This document shows, piece by piece, positions 10,401 to 21,514 of a stretch of 64,000 nucleotides of DNA. The stretch's first letter is position 1, and every line of letters begins with the position of its first letter. The position numbers were made by a program, and so were the translations under genes. Origin of the DNA: Strongyloides papillosus (lineage: Eukaryota; Nematoda; Chromadorea; Rhabditida; Strongyloididae); NCBI GenBank assembly GCA_005656395.1, contig SRSI01000020.1, positions 248,001-312,000 of the forward strand, given 5' to 3'. Under the pieces are notes generated by a model. It did not search any database. It was not told the DNA's origin and was given only the letters and a program-made list of their open reading frames with translations.

Positions 10401-13384
10401 ATATTAATGCAAAATAAAAAGATATTAGAAGAATTATTTTTTATAATCAAACATTATATTATTATTTTGTTATATTATTTTAGCTTATTATCATAACTCC
10501 ATAACTATTAGATATATAAACAATCTATTGTAATCATTTCCTTTATTTTCTTTAAAAAAGCTACTGTAGATATAAAAACTAATTTGTATAATAATGTATT
10601 TAATTATGTACAATAACAATACTTTTGTAGATTTTTTTGCACTATTATTTGTTATTTTTTATTGATCAAAGATTATATTTTCTTTAAAACAAAAAAAATC
10701 CATTTATATATTGAAGAAAAATTAATACCTTCTTATCGAATTGAGTATAGCAATATACGATGGTAATTTTGCTTACATTTCTAGCTTTACAATATAAATC
10801 TTTTCAAACATATTTCATGTAAAATCACATACATGTCTTAACAATATTATTCAATTTAAACAAACATTTTATCATTAAAAATCTAAAATTATATACACTT
10901 AGAAAATAATTTTTGTTAATTTCAAATAAATATTTTCATAAGTGCATTTTATTATTCGAAAAAAGCTATTATGTCTTCGAATTTTATCGGTTTATTTAAC
11001 ATTTAAAAAAGATATTATAGCAGAAAATAGATTTCAAAATTTACAAAATTTTATTACAAGCGTAGGTTAAATAAAAAACTATTCTTATTTGTGAATTAAA
11101 AATCATTAATAATTAAGTTTATCAAATAAATTAGATGTAATTATTAATTCAGGAGAAAAAGTTATTATCTAATAATTCTAACAAATTTGCATTAATAAAA
11201 ATAGCTAGTTTTTTTATCATCCTTTTTGTTCTCAAATATAATTTCATAGTTCCTATTATTTTTACCATTAATAAGTAAAAATTTTTCTAGTGGCGACTAT
11301 TTGTGAGACAATTGTATATCATATTTTTACTAAATAAATATATTGCATCTTATTTTATTCGATTTTTTAGACTTTCAAACTTTATATAGAAAATATTCTA
11401 TCAGTAATTTTAATTTATATTTCTAGATATACATCTATTTTTATATTAAAATAAAAATTTTTTTTAAAATGACGAAATGTATATTCAACAAATTAGCTAA
11501 CAGATAAACTTGTCGGTTTTGTTTGTAAAAGTCAATAGTTTATAAAAAGTATCTTCTTAAATCACTCATATAACAAAAAAAAACTTTAAAAGTTTTTCTT
11601 CTATTTGGACAAACAATACATAATATGTTCGGAAAAGATACAACTCGTATTTCGACTACATGAATATGTCCTCTTACACCCCTTATATAAAAATAATCAA
11701 TACATTTTAGTTATTCTTATGGTATTATATCAAGGTTTACTCTATTTTAATTGATACCACTTCTACTACCTATAATTTTACTATACTCAATATTAATAAC
11801 ATCAAAATGAATGTAATTTAAAAATATTCGAGCTAATTCATATTTCTTTACATTAAATATTAAAGTAAAAAATATAAATTTTATTTATTTTCTTCATAGT
11901 GTCAACATCGACCTAGCTAGTGTAAATATGCTTTATGTTTGATTTTACTAAATAAAAATATAGATCATATTAAATTATATTGTAAAAAAATCTAAATATT
12001 ATTTATTTTACTCTTTTTATTATTTTATACAGGAACTTTTTCATTTTAAGGAATATATTATACATTTTTTAGTATGTTTTTTTTATGTAGTTCCTATTGA
12101 ACTTGAGAATTTTATGTTTAATGCATATTTTTGTTTCGCATTTTGTCATATGAATTTTTTATTTCCTATTAAAATTCAAAATGTTATCATATATTATAAG
12201 TTTTAAACATTTACTCTTTGACATTTTTATACTTTAAAAACTATATTTATTTTTTTCTAATATATTAAAGAATAAAATTAAATATCTTACTAAATCGGAA
12301 GATAAAGCAAAGAAAATTTTTAATTTAACTGATGATCAATGACTATTATTTATGCATATTTTCAAATAACTAACCAGTTTCTTGTACTTAGACAGTTCTA
12401 CGGTGTAGTATATAACACTTTGAATAATTGTGTTATTCTTTAATTTTCGTAACGTCATTTTAGTTAATTTTACAAAAGATCTATTAAAAGATATTATGAT
12501 ATTACCTGCCATAATAATTTTAAACTTTGAACATTTATAATTCATTAAAAAAAAGCACAAGATTCATTTTAAAAACAGATTAGTAAAATTTTCATATAAT
12601 TTTACACTTCCACTAGATATAATTAAATTAGGATGAATAAGAAAGTATGTTATCTCAATTTTACTTTACATCATAGTTAAGAAGATATTCTTGGAAAAAT
12701 ATCATATAATTTTTTACCAAAATTGTTAAGCAATTTACGTATACATTTTATCACAAACTTAAATTATACCTTAACTATTCAATTCTTGTTTTCTCTCCTT
12801 CCATCACTATATCATCTCCTATCACGCCATTTTCTAAAGACATACACACACAACTGTCATATATACACGCCATCCATCATCATTATAATCTTAATATTTA
12901 TTTTTTGTCAACTCTCTATGCTTAACATGATTTTTTAAGATAAATCATATTTTGATCATTAATTTAATTATTTCTTTCATACATTTTTAAATTTTTATCA
13001 TTCTAAGAATACCTTCTAAATGTTTATTTTAACGAAGAAAAAAATTTCTTTTAATTTGATAAGAAATTATACTTTAATTTATTGACATAAATATCTTCTT
13101 CTCCAATGATATTTCATCGTTCATAAAATCATATTTAATTTAACACAAACACCATCAACATGGCAAATTATAATTTTTTTTGTTTATGTATTTTAAACAA
13201 TTAATTTTAGGTGCTATTTTTTATATATATTTATTATTTAATTGCCTTTTATCTTCAAGTTTTCGAATTTTCAACAGACAAAAACAATTTTTTACATCTA
13301 TTTATTTTATATCAATTAAAATATAAAAATAAAGGCTTTTTATAATTTTTTTGAAGTGAAAAAAAATTTTTAAATATATCATAA
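7433..13384. other. Six-kilobase AT-rich gene-poor region
   Basis: No open frame longer than about 75 codons shows coding character, and no splice-linked exon chain was found by eye. No tRNA, rRNA or transposon open frame is visible. The sequence is visibly richer in A+T than the gene-bearing parts, with many short A and T runs. Near 12720-12940 it is less extreme (CA-rich, with acacacaca-like tracts). That patch may belong to the upstream control region of the PAF-acetylhydrolase gene. Confidence 0.5.
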
Positions 13385-14615
13385 ATGGGGATTATTTATT
13401 CTTTACCATATACTGGAGAATATTCACCAAAGTTACCCTTAATAGGATCAGGAAAATACAAAGTATCATGTGCTGATCTTATGATTGATGCTGGTGGAGA
13501 CGTAATAAAGGTCAATGAAAATGGAGATAGTGAAATTGATAAAAAATTAGGAACATTCTTTAGATTATATTATCCTACGGAAATTAAAAATATTGTATGT
13601 TTCTTTATTAATTATGTTATTTTACTATTGATAGGAGCAAAAAAATAAAGAAAATGACAAAATTTATCCATTATGGGTGCCACGGTCAGAATACTTTACA
13701 GGTCTCGCTGATTATCAGGAGATGCCAAGATTTAAACTAAGAGCTATGATGAATACTGTTGTTGGACAAAGAAGAATCCCAGCAACGTGGCAGGAAGGTC
13801 TTATAGAACATGATATTGTAAATGAAATACCTTCAAATTTCCCTGTCATCATATTTTCACATGGATTATCTGGATGTAGACATTTTTATACAGTTATGTC
13901 AACAGCTCTTGCTTCATATGGTTATATTGTTGCTGCTTTAGAACATAGAGATTTAACTTCTTGTTGGACATATACATTATCCTATGATAGTGATTATAAA
14001 CATAAAATTGAAACATCAATACCAATGAGAATGGTTGTTTCAGAACATAAAGATATAAAATTAAGAGGTAAACAAGTTTATACACGTATAAAGGAGTACC
14101 AAGACTTATATAAAGTTCTTTATCAATTGAATGCAGGAATTCTTGGTAGATCACAATCTAGAATTTTGTTGGGTGATGAATTTGATTGGGGTCAATTTAC
14201 CAATAAACTTAATCTTGATCAGACATTCCTTGTTGGTCATTCATTTGGTGCAACATCAGCTATTGCAGCATTAGCTAAATCGAATGACTTTAAAGCTGCT
14301 GTATGTTTAGATGCATGGATGGATCCAATAAGAATTGACATGTTACATAATATTGAAAAGCCTTCCTTATTTTTTAATATTGAAAGTTTCCAATTTCCTG
14401 AAAATGTGAAAAGAATATTAGCTGTAAATAAAAATGGAGATAAAGAAAATAGTTTTGTGTACACATTAAAAGGAGCGGTTCATCAATCATTTAGTGATTT
14501 TAGTTTTCTCCACCCAGGATTTATAGGTAAAGCTGCCGGATTACAGGGTACAAATGATCCTTTAATTATTGGTGAAGTGGCAACGGAAATGATACATCAT
14601 TATTTCCAAAATTAA
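13385..14615 (+). CDS. PAFAH2: PAF-acetylhydrolase (type II-like), C terminus possibly frameshifted
   Basis: Two exons, 13385-13594 and 13635-14615, are joined over a 40-bp phase-0 intron and give 396 aa, close to the ~390 aa of human PAFAH2. The enzyme hydrolyses the sn-2 acetyl or oxidised short chain of phospholipids. It has an alpha/beta hydrolase fold: IIFSHGLSG oxyanion region, nucleophile Ser in FLVGHSFGA (about 273), Asp in CLDAWMDP and His in GAVHQSFSDF. The N terminus MGIIYS fits N-myristoylation, as in PAFAH2. Directly after the stop, another frame (14621-14728) reads on with coding character and ends at a stop. It lines up with the C-terminal tail of vertebrate PAFAH2. One extra A in the CAAAATT run at about 14607-14613 would join the two. 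The deposited sequence therefore has either a one-base assembly error or a real truncation of about 38 residues. Confidence 0.9.
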
Positions 14616-14728
14616 TTAACAACGAAAATGCTCATGATACATTGGAAGATATACGTAAAAAATACGATTTTATTATTAAGGGGACAACTTTAACAGTTGA
14701 TGACTGTGAACTGGTGGAAAAATTGTAA
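14616..14728 (+). other. Probable out-of-frame C-terminal tail of PAF-AH
   Basis: Frame 14621-14728 encodes a stretch containing NENAHDTLEDIRKKYD and ending VDDCELVEKL before a TAA. It begins immediately after the PAF-AH stop, is open upstream across the junction, and has the mixed composition of coding sequence rather than the surrounding AT-rich spacer. It is listed separately because it is not joined to the gene in the sequence as given. Confidence 0.55.
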
Positions 14729-14959
14729 AAAGATTACCTTTTTGTAGACAAAAAACTGGTAAAATATATAAATGAAAATAATGTATAGATATATAAATAA
14801 TAGATGGAGTTTACTTAAACATTCGAATAACTGTTATGTAAAGATAAAAATTTGATAGAATAGATTGATCTTATTATAATAAAAAATCGGATTAATAAAT
14901 AATTTTATATAATCTTTTTAACGTTGCTAAAAATCAAACTATAATTATGTGAACAAAAA

Positions 14960-15625
14960 TCAAATTGTTTGTAAATTTCTATTATCAATAATTGTGAATG
15001 TTCTGTAGGGTCTTGTAGTTGTTTCTACAGTTAGAAGCCTATAATCCCATGATCCATCTTTGTTACTCATAACAACAGTAACTCTTCCTTTAACATCATT
15101 TCCTTTAATGTTATATTGGACTAGAACTCTTTGTTCTCCATCCTTTTCATAATTACTATGAAGGTAATTTCTTCTTCTTCCACGTCTATTCTCTTCTCCA
15201 TACCCGGCTATAGAATCTCCAAAAACTGATTGTATATTGGGGTCTTCTCGAACAACACTCAGAGACTTTGAAAATATAACACTAGGACTTGATGGACCAA
15301 ATATTTCTGTTACAAATACATATATCAATGCTCCTAATGCTGCAACTGATGCTGCTAGACAGGCATAAAAGAAAGTATTAACTGTTGCTTGTTTTGCTTT
15401 TCCAGTAAAAGTTTTTGGTTTTTCTTCATGATAAGTATATATATCTTCTAGAACAGACTTTTGAATGGCTGTATCTTCCTTTTTAGAAAAAGATGTAACT
15501 TTATCTTTGGTATCTTTAATCTCTTCTTTTAAAAAATGCTTTGAAGTTGAAATGCTTCTAATAGAATTTTTAAAATAGTGATTGTATAAAATATTTAAAC
15601 TTCTCCTTGGCAAAACACGCAACAT
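14960..15625 (-). CDS. TIMM21: TIMM21, mitochondrial inner membrane import subunit
   Basis: A 221-aa single-exon protein. Residues 1-30 form a basic, Arg/Ser-rich presequence (MLRVLPRRSLNILY...RSIS). A single membrane segment lies at about 84-108 (FFYACLAASVAALGALIYVF). It is followed by an intermembrane-space domain with FGPSSPSVIFSKSL, VREDP, FGDSIAGYGEE and a strand-rich end (RVTVVMSNKDGSWDYRLLTV). This is the arrangement of Tim21, which links the TIM23 translocase to the TOM complex and to respiratory-chain assembly. The gene is divergent from ATG5; the two start codons are 225 bp apart and probably share a promoter. Confidence 0.88.
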   Translation of the reverse strand: MLRVLPRRSLNILYNHYFKNSIRSISTSKHFLKEEIKDTKDKVTSFSKKEDTAIQKSVLEDIYTYHEEKPKTFTGKAKQATVNTFFYACLAASVAALGALIYVFVTEIFGPSSPSVIFSKSLSVVREDPNIQSVFGDSIAGYGEENRRGRRRNYLHSNYEKDGEQRVLVQYNIKGNDVKGRVTVVMSNKDGSWDYRLLTVETTTRPYRTFTIIDNRNLQTI

Positions 15626-15850
15626 TATTAATAAAAACCTTTAATTTCTATCAAAAATTAAGGCGCAAATTAGGGAAATTAAACTTTTTCCTTGATTTGC
15701 AGTCTCATAACGGTAAGTTAGTAAACACGATTTGGTAAAGGGTTACTTAAAGTGCTTAGATTAGTTACTACTGAAATACAAGTGGTTTTTTTTATTTTTC
15801 TGTCAATATTGTATTAATTTTGCTACCAATAAAACTAGTTAAATTGTAAA
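15626..15850. promoter_or_regulatory. Shared promoter region of TIMM21 and ATG5
   Basis: The 225 bp between the two divergent start codons must contain the control sequences of both genes. It is less AT-rich than typical spacer here. No individual factor site can be named with confidence. Confidence 0.5.
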
Positions 15851-16684
15851 ATGGATAACGATTACCAAGTTCGGAGACTTGTATGGGATGCCGAAGTGCC
15901 AATAATGTTTATATTAGATAAAGAAGACTTCCCTTCAACTTCCAATGATAGCTATTTGGTTGGTTTAACTATTTTCTTAACTGTTATTTAATTTTAATTT
16001 AAAAGATATCCTTACCACGAGTATCATACTTTCCTTTTTTCTACAAAAATATTTGTAATTTTTTTTCAAACTTTGGTGAACCAATTAATGAACTTTCAAT
16101 ATATTTAGAATACCATTCTCAACCATTACGCTGGTATTATCCAATTGGTGTGATTCATGATATACTATCAAATAAAGATTCAATTGAGCCGTTACAGATA
16201 GTTGTTAAAAAAGGTATATCTTCAGAGGATGTTATACGATATAGTCCACTTGAACTTGAGGCAATTTTCATGCAATCAATTAAAGAAGCTGATCACTTAA
16301 AACATAGAGGAAAAGTTTCTTCACGTCTTACTAAAGATGAAAGTAGGAAATTGGTACTTGGTCTTTCTGAACATAAGTTTGATCAATTCTGGGAGATTCA
16401 TTCAAAGTTACTTGTCGATTCTAGTGCGATGCCGATATGTTACATGCCAATACGTTTCTACAAAACTGGTTGCCGTTTTTTACAGTTTTTAATAAAACCC
16501 GATGAAAAACTATGTGATCTCGTTGATATTTTATATAAAAATGAAGAAAAAACCCTTGAACATAGAATTCTATTGTCATGGAATTGTTATTCCATCAGAG
16601 ACAATGGCAAAATATATAGTTAACAATTTAACATATCCCGATTCATTTGCTCATGTAGTTATTCATATAAGGAATGAAGAGTAA
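15851..16684 (+). CDS. ATG5: ATG5 autophagy protein, frameshift in A6 run
   Basis: Exon 1 is 15851-15958 (36 codons) and exon 2 starts at 16006, phase 0, after a 47-bp intron. The protein starts MDNDYQVRRLVWDAEVP and continues with LPRVSYFPFF and LRWYYPIGVIHDIL, all typical of ATG5. ATG12 is attached to a conserved Lys, here the K of EADHLKHRGK (about 135). ATG12-ATG5 with ATG16 then drives LC3 lipidation on phagophores. Exon 2 runs in frame to 16623, but from about 16553 the family's C-terminal sequence (FYCHGIVIPSE, NNLTYPDSFAHVVIHI) is in the next frame, ending at 16684. The switch point is a six-A run at 16547-16552; five As would restore one frame. As given, the protein loses the last ~40 family residues. 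A sequencing error is the simplest explanation. No intron fits the switch. Confidence 0.88.
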
Positions 16685-16805
16685 TGTATATATTTAAATA
16701 TAGATCGATATGATATTATATTTAAATTTAATATAATGATATTAGTATTAAAGATTTATTGATATAAATAAAAATTACTCATGCTTTTCTTATAAATCTT
16801 TATTA

Positions 16806-18350
16806 ATGGATGTTGGGCAACCTGAAATACATTTGTCACCAATATTTCCGAAACCCTCAGAGAAGTCAATTGTTAATGAGGATGTTGATGATTTTTTGTT
16901 TAATGAGCTTACTGGAAAGAGAGTTCATGGCTTCAATATAGAAAAAAAACTAGGTGAGGGTGGATTTGGTGTTGTTTATAAATGTAATGCAACTACTAAG
17001 AAAGGAATTACTATTAATGCTGCTTTCAAAGCTGAAAGGAATACAAGTCCTAATACACCATCTATGGGACTACTTTTTGAATGCAAGGTTTTACAAAAAC
17101 TCGAAGAGTCAGATAATAATTCAAATTTCGTATCATTATATAGTTGTGGAGTAAGAAGAAATTTTACTTTTATGGTAATGATGTTACTTGGTCCCAATTT
17201 ATATGATATTTGCTGTTATCTACCGGGAGAGAAATTTGAACAATCAACATGGATACGGGTGTCTTATCAAATACTCCAAGCAGTTAAGTCACTTCACAGT
17301 ATTGGATATGTGCACAACGACCTTAAACCTTCAAATTTTACTATTGGTGATAAAGATGATGAAAATGGTTGTACTATTATATATCTCATAGATTTTGGTT
17401 TATCGCGGGTTTACGGGACAAAAGAATCTCCTAGACCTCCAGTTTTTACTGAAGAAAAAAGAGGAATAGAATATATTGGTACTATCACTCATTGTAGTCC
17501 AAATGCTCATAAAAGAGTGGAATTAGGTCGTCGTGATGATATGTATGCTTGGATGTATCTTATGATGGATTTTTATAATGAATTACCATGGAGACGTTGT
17601 GATACTGATAAAAAAATTGAGGATTTTAAACTAAATTGCGACTATGAAACATACTGTAAATATTTACCAAAGTCATGCAATGCAATAATAAAACATATTT
17701 TAAATCTTTCGGTATATGATGAACCTAAATATGATTTGTTAGCTGATAGATTAAAAAAGATTATGAAAGAATGTAGAATAAGAATGGATGATCATTATCA
17801 GTGGGAACTTTTACCTATTGAAGCTAAAAAGGCGTTAAATTTAAAGATAGAATTACGAAAAATTAAAAAATCTAATAATAGAGAGAATAATTTATCAAGT
17901 AAAAGGCATTCTAGGAAAGGTAGAAATGATAATGATTCAACTCGTAAGTCAAATTCAAGGAAGAGAATAGCAAGAGGATATTCACCCAAAAAACAAACAA
18001 GGAGATCTATAAAGGATCCTACTTCAAAAAAAAGTTCACCTGTTGGTAATAAAGATATAAATTCACCAAATAAACCTAAAGGGTCAGATGGATCTCCAAT
18101 GAATAACAAAAACGTGGGATTAAATAATATCTTCACTAATATTTCCAATTTAATTGGTAAAAAAGGAAACAAAAAAGCTAAAGCAAATTTAACAGTTGAT
18201 GATGTTCATCAAAAGGACACTTTAACTCAAGATTTCAATAATATTGGAGGTCAGAATGTCGACGAAAAGATAGATAAAAGGCATAAAAATAAGAAAGTGA
18301 AAGATAAAGGCGATGTGGATTGTGATTCTCCAAGGAACAACAATGGATAA
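16806..18350 (+). CDS. CK1/TTBK-like protein kinase with basic tail
   Basis: A 514-aa single-exon protein. The kinase domain spans about residues 35-320: glycine loop GEGGFGVVYK, ATP-site Lys in AAFKAE, a catalytic loop reading VHNDLKPSNF, DFG in YLIDFGLSR, and the CK1-type GTITHCSPNAHKRVELGRRDDM where most kinases have APE. The absence of APE and the SxNAH motif place it in the CK1/tau-tubulin kinase branch, which is greatly expanded in nematodes and often sperm-expressed. The HRD Arg is replaced by Asn, while Asp, Lys and Asn of the loop are kept, so activity is possible. The last ~160 residues are Lys/Ser/Asn-rich and disordered (NNRENNLSSKRHSRKGR), probably for localisation. It lies 121 bp downstream of ATG5 on the same strand, so co-transcription is conceivable. 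Confidence 0.85.
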   Translation: MDVGQPEIHLSPIFPKPSEKSIVNEDVDDFLFNELTGKRVHGFNIEKKLGEGGFGVVYKCNATTKKGITINAAFKAERNTSPNTPSMGLLFECKVLQKLEESDNNSNFVSLYSCGVRRNFTFMVMMLLGPNLYDICCYLPGEKFEQSTWIRVSYQILQAVKSLHSIGYVHNDLKPSNFTIGDKDDENGCTIIYLIDFGLSRVYGTKESPRPPVFTEEKRGIEYIGTITHCSPNAHKRVELGRRDDMYAWMYLMMDFYNELPWRRCDTDKKIEDFKLNCDYETYCKYLPKSCNAIIKHILNLSVYDEPKYDLLADRLKKIMKECRIRMDDHYQWELLPIEAKKALNLKIELRKIKKSNNRENNLSSKRHSRKGRNDNDSTRKSNSRKRIARGYSPKKQTRRSIKDPTSKKSSPVGNKDINSPNKPKGSDGSPMNNKNVGLNNIFTNISNLIGKKGNKKAKANLTVDDVHQKDTLTQDFNNIGGQNVDEKIDKRHKNKKVKDKGDVDCDSPRNNNG

Positions 18351-20211
18351 TCAAGAAATAAGAGTAATCGTAATATTAATAATATAAAACTAATTTTAAA
18401 GTACTAATTTAGTTAACTGATAAATATACGTTAATAAATAAATACAAAATTTCCTACTCTATTTTCAATTTTTTACTTGAACAGCCCAGATGTTTTTCTT
18501 AGTTATTATGAAATTTTTTTTAAATGTTTGAAAAATTGTTTGTACATGTATGAAGGGTATTTATTTTTAAATTCTCTAATGAGTAACTAGTAGAAAGGTT
18601 TCTAATCAATCTTTTTCAATCAAAATTGACTAAAAGTAATGTAAAAAAATTTCCGATAATAAAATACAACAAACATGTAATAAACATATTTACAAAAACC
18701 TCATCATTTACCAATTAACTTAAATTTATTTAGAAAATATTTGTTGTAAAAAGGTGATGAAGATTTAATATATTTAAAACAAAATTTGTATGTACGTGAT
18801 CTTTTATTAATTATTTTATTTTTAATTTGTATCATTTATTTTACTTATATAATTTTTTTATCATTGAATTCAAACGACTAGTCTAAATAAAATAGAAGCA
18901 AGCTTGCAAATTAGAAAAAAACTATTCCTAACCATATTATGTCAAAAAACAATTGCGATATCTTGTATCTATTTATTTTCATTTTTTACTGTTTCTATCA
19001 CTTACACAATTAGATTTTTAATTAATTATTTTTTAACTTTACTAATTACCCATTAAATACTGTCGAAATTTTTTAATTTACAGTATAAATAATAACAAAA
19101 CAAATAATCTAATAACAAATGAAAAAATTTTTGCTCCAATAGTTTCATACAGAAAAAAAATTTTCTGTAAAAAATTCTAATTATTTGGCGAATAATAAAA
19201 TAGTCTAATCGTTAGAAAACTTTATTCATTCATTTAAGGTGGTTTACCTTTATTCAAATATAAATCTTTCAACCATGTTACAAAGTTTACTCTATTCTTT
19301 ACACATATTATAATATAAAATTTAATTACTCGTCTAGTGATTTGCATTTCAAACCACATTCAATATTTTCCATGATATTACAATCGCACTGAATTTCATT
19401 TTTGATTTTAAGGTAAAAATTACGTTCAAAATAGAATATTTTTTTAATTAATATTTATTTTATAATGATTATGAATTTCCTATTACCTTTTGACAACAGA
19501 TTATAAAAAAAACTTGCTTTTACAAAATATTTTAAACAATAGTTTTGTTAATGGTACTTAAAAGTTAAACTATATTTTCTATTTTAATAAATAGAAATTA
19601 AAAATTTTTCTTATATGTTTATAAATTTTTTATATTTATTTCACCGAAATAAAAGTAAAACCATTTTAGATTGATTAAACAGACAAAATCAGGAATAGGT
19701 GACAATGAAAAAATAGTAATATAATCTTTCAATAAAAAAAAACTACTATTATTATAATTATTTATCTTTATTTCTTTTTTCTAACTAATATATACATAAC
19801 ATTTAACTTTTATAGTTGTGTACTTAAAATTATTTTGACATTAATATTTATTCAAATCTTTTACCATTCAACAAACACTAACTAATAGTTCTAATTAAGA
19901 TATAAAAATGGTTTTATCAAAAATTTTGTCAATACGTTCATCTTCTATTTTGATATATAAATTAGTAAATTTAATTGTAACTTTTGCGCAACAATTCTCT
20001 GTCTCTTTTATACCTTTTAAGAGGTGACTTTTTAGGAAAATTTTATAATTGAAGTTCTAAATAATTATTATAGTTTAAGTAATTTCCAGATTTAATAGGA
20101 ATTTTATTTTACAGTTTATATTGTAATTTCCAATATTATTTATTTTTTTTATCGTATAAATGTATTTTCTTTTAAAGTCTATTGAAATTTTTAGTTGTTC
20201 AAAACCATAAA
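18351..20211. other. AT-rich intergenic, nothing recognised
   Basis: About 1.86 kb separates the kinase from the bestrophin. Polyadenylation-like AATAAA occurs near 18430. No coding frame, RNA gene or repeat is evident. A TTTTTAG acceptor at 20190-20194, 18 bases before the bestrophin ATG, may be a spliced-leader site. Confidence 0.5.
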
Positions 20212-21485
20212 ATGACTATATGGTATGAAGAAGAATTCTCTAGTTTATTACTAAGATGGAGAGGTTCCTTATGGAAGGCCGTTCTAAAAGATTTAATGGC
20301 TTTCTATGTTGGATATTATATTATTCTCTTTTCTCAGGTAAATAAAAAGTTTTACATAAAGAAATAAATTTATATTTATAGTGGTATTTTCTTGATGAAG
20401 AAGGTAAAGAATATTTTACGGGGTGGATAGAATGGTGTGAAATCGGTCTGCAGTATATACCGTTATCCTTTCTATTAGGTTTCTTCGTTGCGGTCATTGT
20501 AGCAAGGTGGTGGGAACAATTCAATTGGATATCTTGGCCAGATAAAATGATGATAATGGTTTCAGCTTGCTTACCAGGACCTGAAAATCTCGTTATTAGA
20601 CAAACAATTGCAAGATGGAGTTCACTTCAAGCTGCTATTGCTTGGTCAGGAATTTCAGTAAGAACATTAAAACGTTTCCCAACAGAAAGGCATTTAGTTG
20701 ATAGTGGTCTTATGACAGAGGAAGAACATAAGATGTATACAGAGCTTGATTCACCACATGGAAAATGGTTTGTACCAATTATTTGGATTGTAAATATTCT
20801 TAAAAAAGCATACCAACAAGGAAGAATTGATTCTATACAATTTGATATGATTCTTAAACATGTTTATTCATATCGTGATGGATTTGCTATGCTTTTTGTT
20901 TATGATTGGATAAAAATACCACTTGTTTATACTCAAGTAGTAGCTATTGCCACATATGGATATTTTTTCATTTGTCTCATTGGTAGACAACCAAAGATAA
21001 ATCAAAGTGGTATGAAAAATGAAGTTACAATTATGTTTCCAATTTTCACAACTTTCCAAATGTTATTCTACCTTGGATGGCTTAAAGTAGGACAATATCT
21101 CATGAATCCATTTGGAGAGGACGATGACGATTTTGAATTAAATTATATTCTTGATAGAAATACAGCCATAGCCCATGTAATGGCAACTGAATTAGCTGAT
21201 CAATTACCACCACTTTCTGAAGCTGCAATGAATCCAAGTATTCCTCATACCCGAGCATCATTTAAAATCCAAGATATCATACCTAAAAATCATTTAACTG
21301 GTTTCCAATTAACTAACAGAGAAATGGAAATGGTTACACCAAAACATTTAGACGGTACAGAAACTGAATCACCAAAAGACAAGTCAAATAATTTTTGGAA
21401 AAAAAGTTTAAATAAGGCAAAAAGAGGTAATAAAGATGTTCCTGAAATAGGTAATACTTCTGAAACTGAAGAATTAACTAAATAA
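20212..21485 (+). CDS. Bestrophin-family anion channel
   Basis: Two exons, 20212-20337 and 20382-21485 (44-bp intron, phase 0), give 409 aa. I chose the ATG at 20212 because it gives MTIWYEEEF followed by the family's LLRWRGSLWKAVLKDL; the frame upstream has no earlier ATG. Bestrophins form pentameric calcium-activated chloride channels in plasma membranes. Visible signatures are the neck helix IPLSFLLGFFVAVIVARWW, SWPDKMM, LPGPENLVIRQTIARW, RFPTERHLVDSGLM, and the acidic calcium clasp NPFGEDDDDFELNYILDRN. The N-terminal segment is a few residues shorter than most (no TYS-type strand between the first residues and the helix). The C-terminal ~90 residues are polar and variable. The gene ends 29 bp from the convergent DEG/ENaC gene. 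Confidence 0.92.
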
Positions 21486-21514
21486 ATATATTTAACTATT
21501 AATTATACATTTTG

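Noticed and set aside
12723..12938. 71-codon plus-strand frame
   Set aside because: Starts at TTG, hydrophobic low-complexity translation, no splice partner; probably less AT-rich non-coding DNA.
14960..15625. Read-through or fusion of TIMM21 with PAF-AH tail
   Set aside because: Genes are on opposite strands and separated by over 200 bp; no shared frame.
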